Shown here in pieces: positions 15,547-16,719 of a stretch of DNA of 16,719 bases. Position 1 is the first letter of the stretch; every line of letters starts with the position of its first letter. This stretch comes from an uncultured Odoribacter sp. Lineage in GTDB: Bacteria > Bacteroidota > Bacteroidia > Bacteroidales > Marinifilaceae. The stretch is taken from the NCBI GenBank assembly GCA_934725835.1, contig CAKVCR010000027.1, positions 1 to 16,719 on the forward strand. The letters are read 5' to 3'. Position numbers and translations under genes: made by a program. The notes below the pieces were generated by a model that worked only from the letters and a program-made list of their open reading frames with translations, did not search any database and was not told the DNA's origin.

Positions 15547-15589
15547 ACGAATTGAATATTATTAGGCATTAATAGCTAATTTGATGCAG

Positions 15590-15634
15590 AAGAACAGGAT
15601 TGAACCATTTATTGGCTTAATCCTGTTCTTTTTT
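15590..15634 (+). terminator. Intrinsic terminator ending the central cluster
   Basis: AAGAACAGGATT (15590-15601) and AATCCTGTTCTT (15619-15630) are perfect 12-bp inverted repeats. The 17-base loop contains a further CCA/TGG pairing, and six T follow (15629-15634). It lies 44 bases after the HD gene. This separates the cluster from the nuclease gene at 15853. The remaining spacer, 15635-15852, holds a weak GACAC/GTGTC hairpin near 15694-15714 and a promoter candidate. Confidence 0.9.
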
Positions 15635-15780
15635 GTGCGAAAAACTTTTTTTCTGATAGGAAACACGAGGCAATTTTAATTGACTTAGAATGAAGACACT
15701 TCATCGAAGGGTGTCAGGTAGTTAAAGTATTTAAATTATAAAGAATTTTAGATTTGAAAACTTTTATTTCCGATACCGAG

Positions 15781-15809
15781 ATGAGAGAGAAAACATATTT
15801 AACTATACT
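15781..15809 (+). promoter_or_regulatory. Possible promoter of the nuclease gene
   Basis: ATGAGA (15781-15786, four of six consensus) and TATACT (15804-15809, five of six) are 17 bases apart. They would start transcription near 15816, about 37 bases before the start codon. The strong terminator upstream makes an independent promoter in this spacer likely, though other AT-rich choices exist. Confidence 0.4.
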
Positions 15810-15852
15810 CAATATGTAAGGTGAAAACAGCGATAGAACAGGAGGAATAGAT

Positions 15853-16644
15853 ATGATTAAAGCACATGCATTAAGACTTGTATCTTCAGATGAAGTTACT
15901 GCAAATAATAGTTCCGAATTAACTTGTCTGGTTGGTAATAATCAAAACATGATAATTGAATCGTTCATGTCTAATGAGCATATTCCAACTGCTATCTCAG
16001 GGCTTGCTATTAGAATGATGAAATATGATGCAATTATTAGAGATATCATCAACGAACTTAGAATTAGTTATGTATTAAAGAAATCAGACTTTCATATTTC
16101 ACTAGCAGGAAAAAGCAAAGCTGAAAAAGACATAATCATATCCCTTCTCCAGGATATGTATGGAGTAATATCTGTACTTCACTACACCCCAGAGACGGAA
16201 TTATTAAATGGTAAGATTATTTTTTCCCCCAAGGCACAGATGTTTATGACAGGGCAATATCTGGAAATTGCCGTTTATGAGTATGCAAAGTTGATTGTAG
16301 AGGAATTGGCAGGTAAACACAATAAAACATATGAAATATATCGAAATGTTCGTGTGGCAACAGAAGAAGGAATATTAAAAAATGAGTTTGATTTAGTAAT
16401 TGAATTTAATAGAACCTTCTATGTTGTTGAAATCAAATCGGGAAAGAATTTTCGAGAATTCGATAAGTATATGTACATAGGACAGGAATATAAGATTGTG
16501 CCGAATAGGTTCCTGCTTGTTGATAATTATCTTACAGATGCAAATGCAGAAACTGTTGAATATTTTTGTGATTACTATGTATCAAATTTATCTGGCGAGT
16601 CATTAAAAGCCAAAATTGTAACAATGATTGAAAATGATATTTAA
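15853..16644 (+). CDS. Card1-like PD-(D/E)xK nuclease (263 aa)
   Basis: Residues 130-225 match the restriction-endonuclease fold of the Card1/Can2-type (DUF1887) nuclease domain. The sequence runs GQYLEIAVYEY (Glu138), then NEFD (Asp180), then YVVEIKSGK (Glu193 and Lys195), the acid-acid-x-Lys metal site, then FLLVDNYL. The first roughly 115 residues carry a short LAGKSKAEKDIIISLLQDMY segment. That is smaller than a typical CARF ligand-binding domain, so control by cyclic oligoadenylate is not shown. No CRISPR array or cas gene is in the window. The start has a strong AGGAGG, 7 bases of spacing and its own likely promoter. It probably cuts DNA or RNA as a defence effector or mobile-element function. 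Downstream, 16645-16719 shows no clear gene. Confidence 0.75.
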   Translation: MIKAHALRLVSSDEVTANNSSELTCLVGNNQNMIIESFMSNEHIPTAISGLAIRMMKYDAIIRDIINELRISYVLKKSDFHISLAGKSKAEKDIIISLLQDMYGVISVLHYTPETELLNGKIIFSPKAQMFMTGQYLEIAVYEYAKLIVEELAGKHNKTYEIYRNVRVATEEGILKNEFDLVIEFNRTFYVVEIKSGKNFREFDKYMYIGQEYKIVPNRFLLVDNYLTDANAETVEYFCDYYVSNLSGESLKAKIVTMIENDI

Positions 16645-16719
16645 GGAGCATTCCTGTTAAGTAACAAATAACCGGTTTGCAAAAAATGAGTGCCTACCAT
16701 AGAATAATGATTGTTAACT

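Noticed and set aside
15694..15714. GACAC/GTGTC hairpin as a terminator or riboswitch
   Set aside because: The arms are five bases with a bulge, no T-run follows, and no known riboswitch pattern is seen.
15853..16644. CRISPR-associated context for the Card1-like protein
   Set aside because: I looked for a repeat-spacer array or cas genes and saw none in the window, so a type III CRISPR accessory role is not claimed.
16686..16719. ATG opening a frame to the right edge
   Set aside because: There is no ribosome binding site and only 11 codons are visible, too little to call a partial gene.

Overview
The window is AT-rich and has strong AGGAGG-type ribosome binding sites. It also encodes a SpoVG-family protein and many XRE-type regulators. 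Together these suggest a low-GC Gram-positive bacterium (Bacillota), most likely a gut-type Clostridia/Lachnospiraceae member. The genus cannot be fixed from the sequence alone.

Left part (1 to about 2820). This looks like the regulatory edge of an integrated mobile element or old prophage. On the minus strand, from right to left, lie a LexA/CI-like self-cleaving repressor (815-1516), a 65-aa XRE regulator (521-718), a small HAD-type phosphatase (176-499) with a terminator built into its stop codon, and the first codons of a gene that leaves the window (1-11). A 28-bp palindrome lies in front of that last gene, and a 23-bp palindrome lies in the 5' leader of the repressor gene. On the plus strand are short or decayed ORFs (1674-1965), a small cysteine-containing protein (2065-2271), a long nested terminator hairpin (2389-2446) and another XRE regulator (2491-2820).

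Central part (2821-15634). This is the interesting block. A 328-bp regulatory region carries direct and inverted repeats and a near-consensus sigma-A promoter. It is followed by a tight plus-strand cluster: a 71-aa XRE regulator; a SpoVG-domain protein with an extra tail; a 2736-aa protein; a 901-aa protein with two WYL-WCX modules; and an HD-domain hydrolase overlapping the WYL gene by 4 bp. A clear intrinsic terminator closes the cluster. The giant protein reads, in order, as a cold-shock-like domain, two copies of a LOTUS/OST-HTH-like repeat, about 1400 residues of alpha solenoid, a beta-rich domain, a STAND/AAA-type P-loop NTPase, and a C-terminal HEPN-like domain with an R-x4-H motif.

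Right part (15635-16719). A separately promoted 263-aa protein has a Card1-like PD-(D/E)xK nuclease core.

Inferred model. The cluster has the look of an anti-phage or abortive-infection system. The N-terminal nucleic-acid-binding domains and solenoid would sense the infection, the NTPase would act as the switch and the HEPN domain as a ribonuclease effector. The WYL protein would be a ligand- or nucleic-acid-responsive partner, the HD enzyme would process nucleotides or RNA ends, and XRE plus SpoVG would control expression. I do not recognise this combination as a named defence system. Function is inferred from domains and context only.
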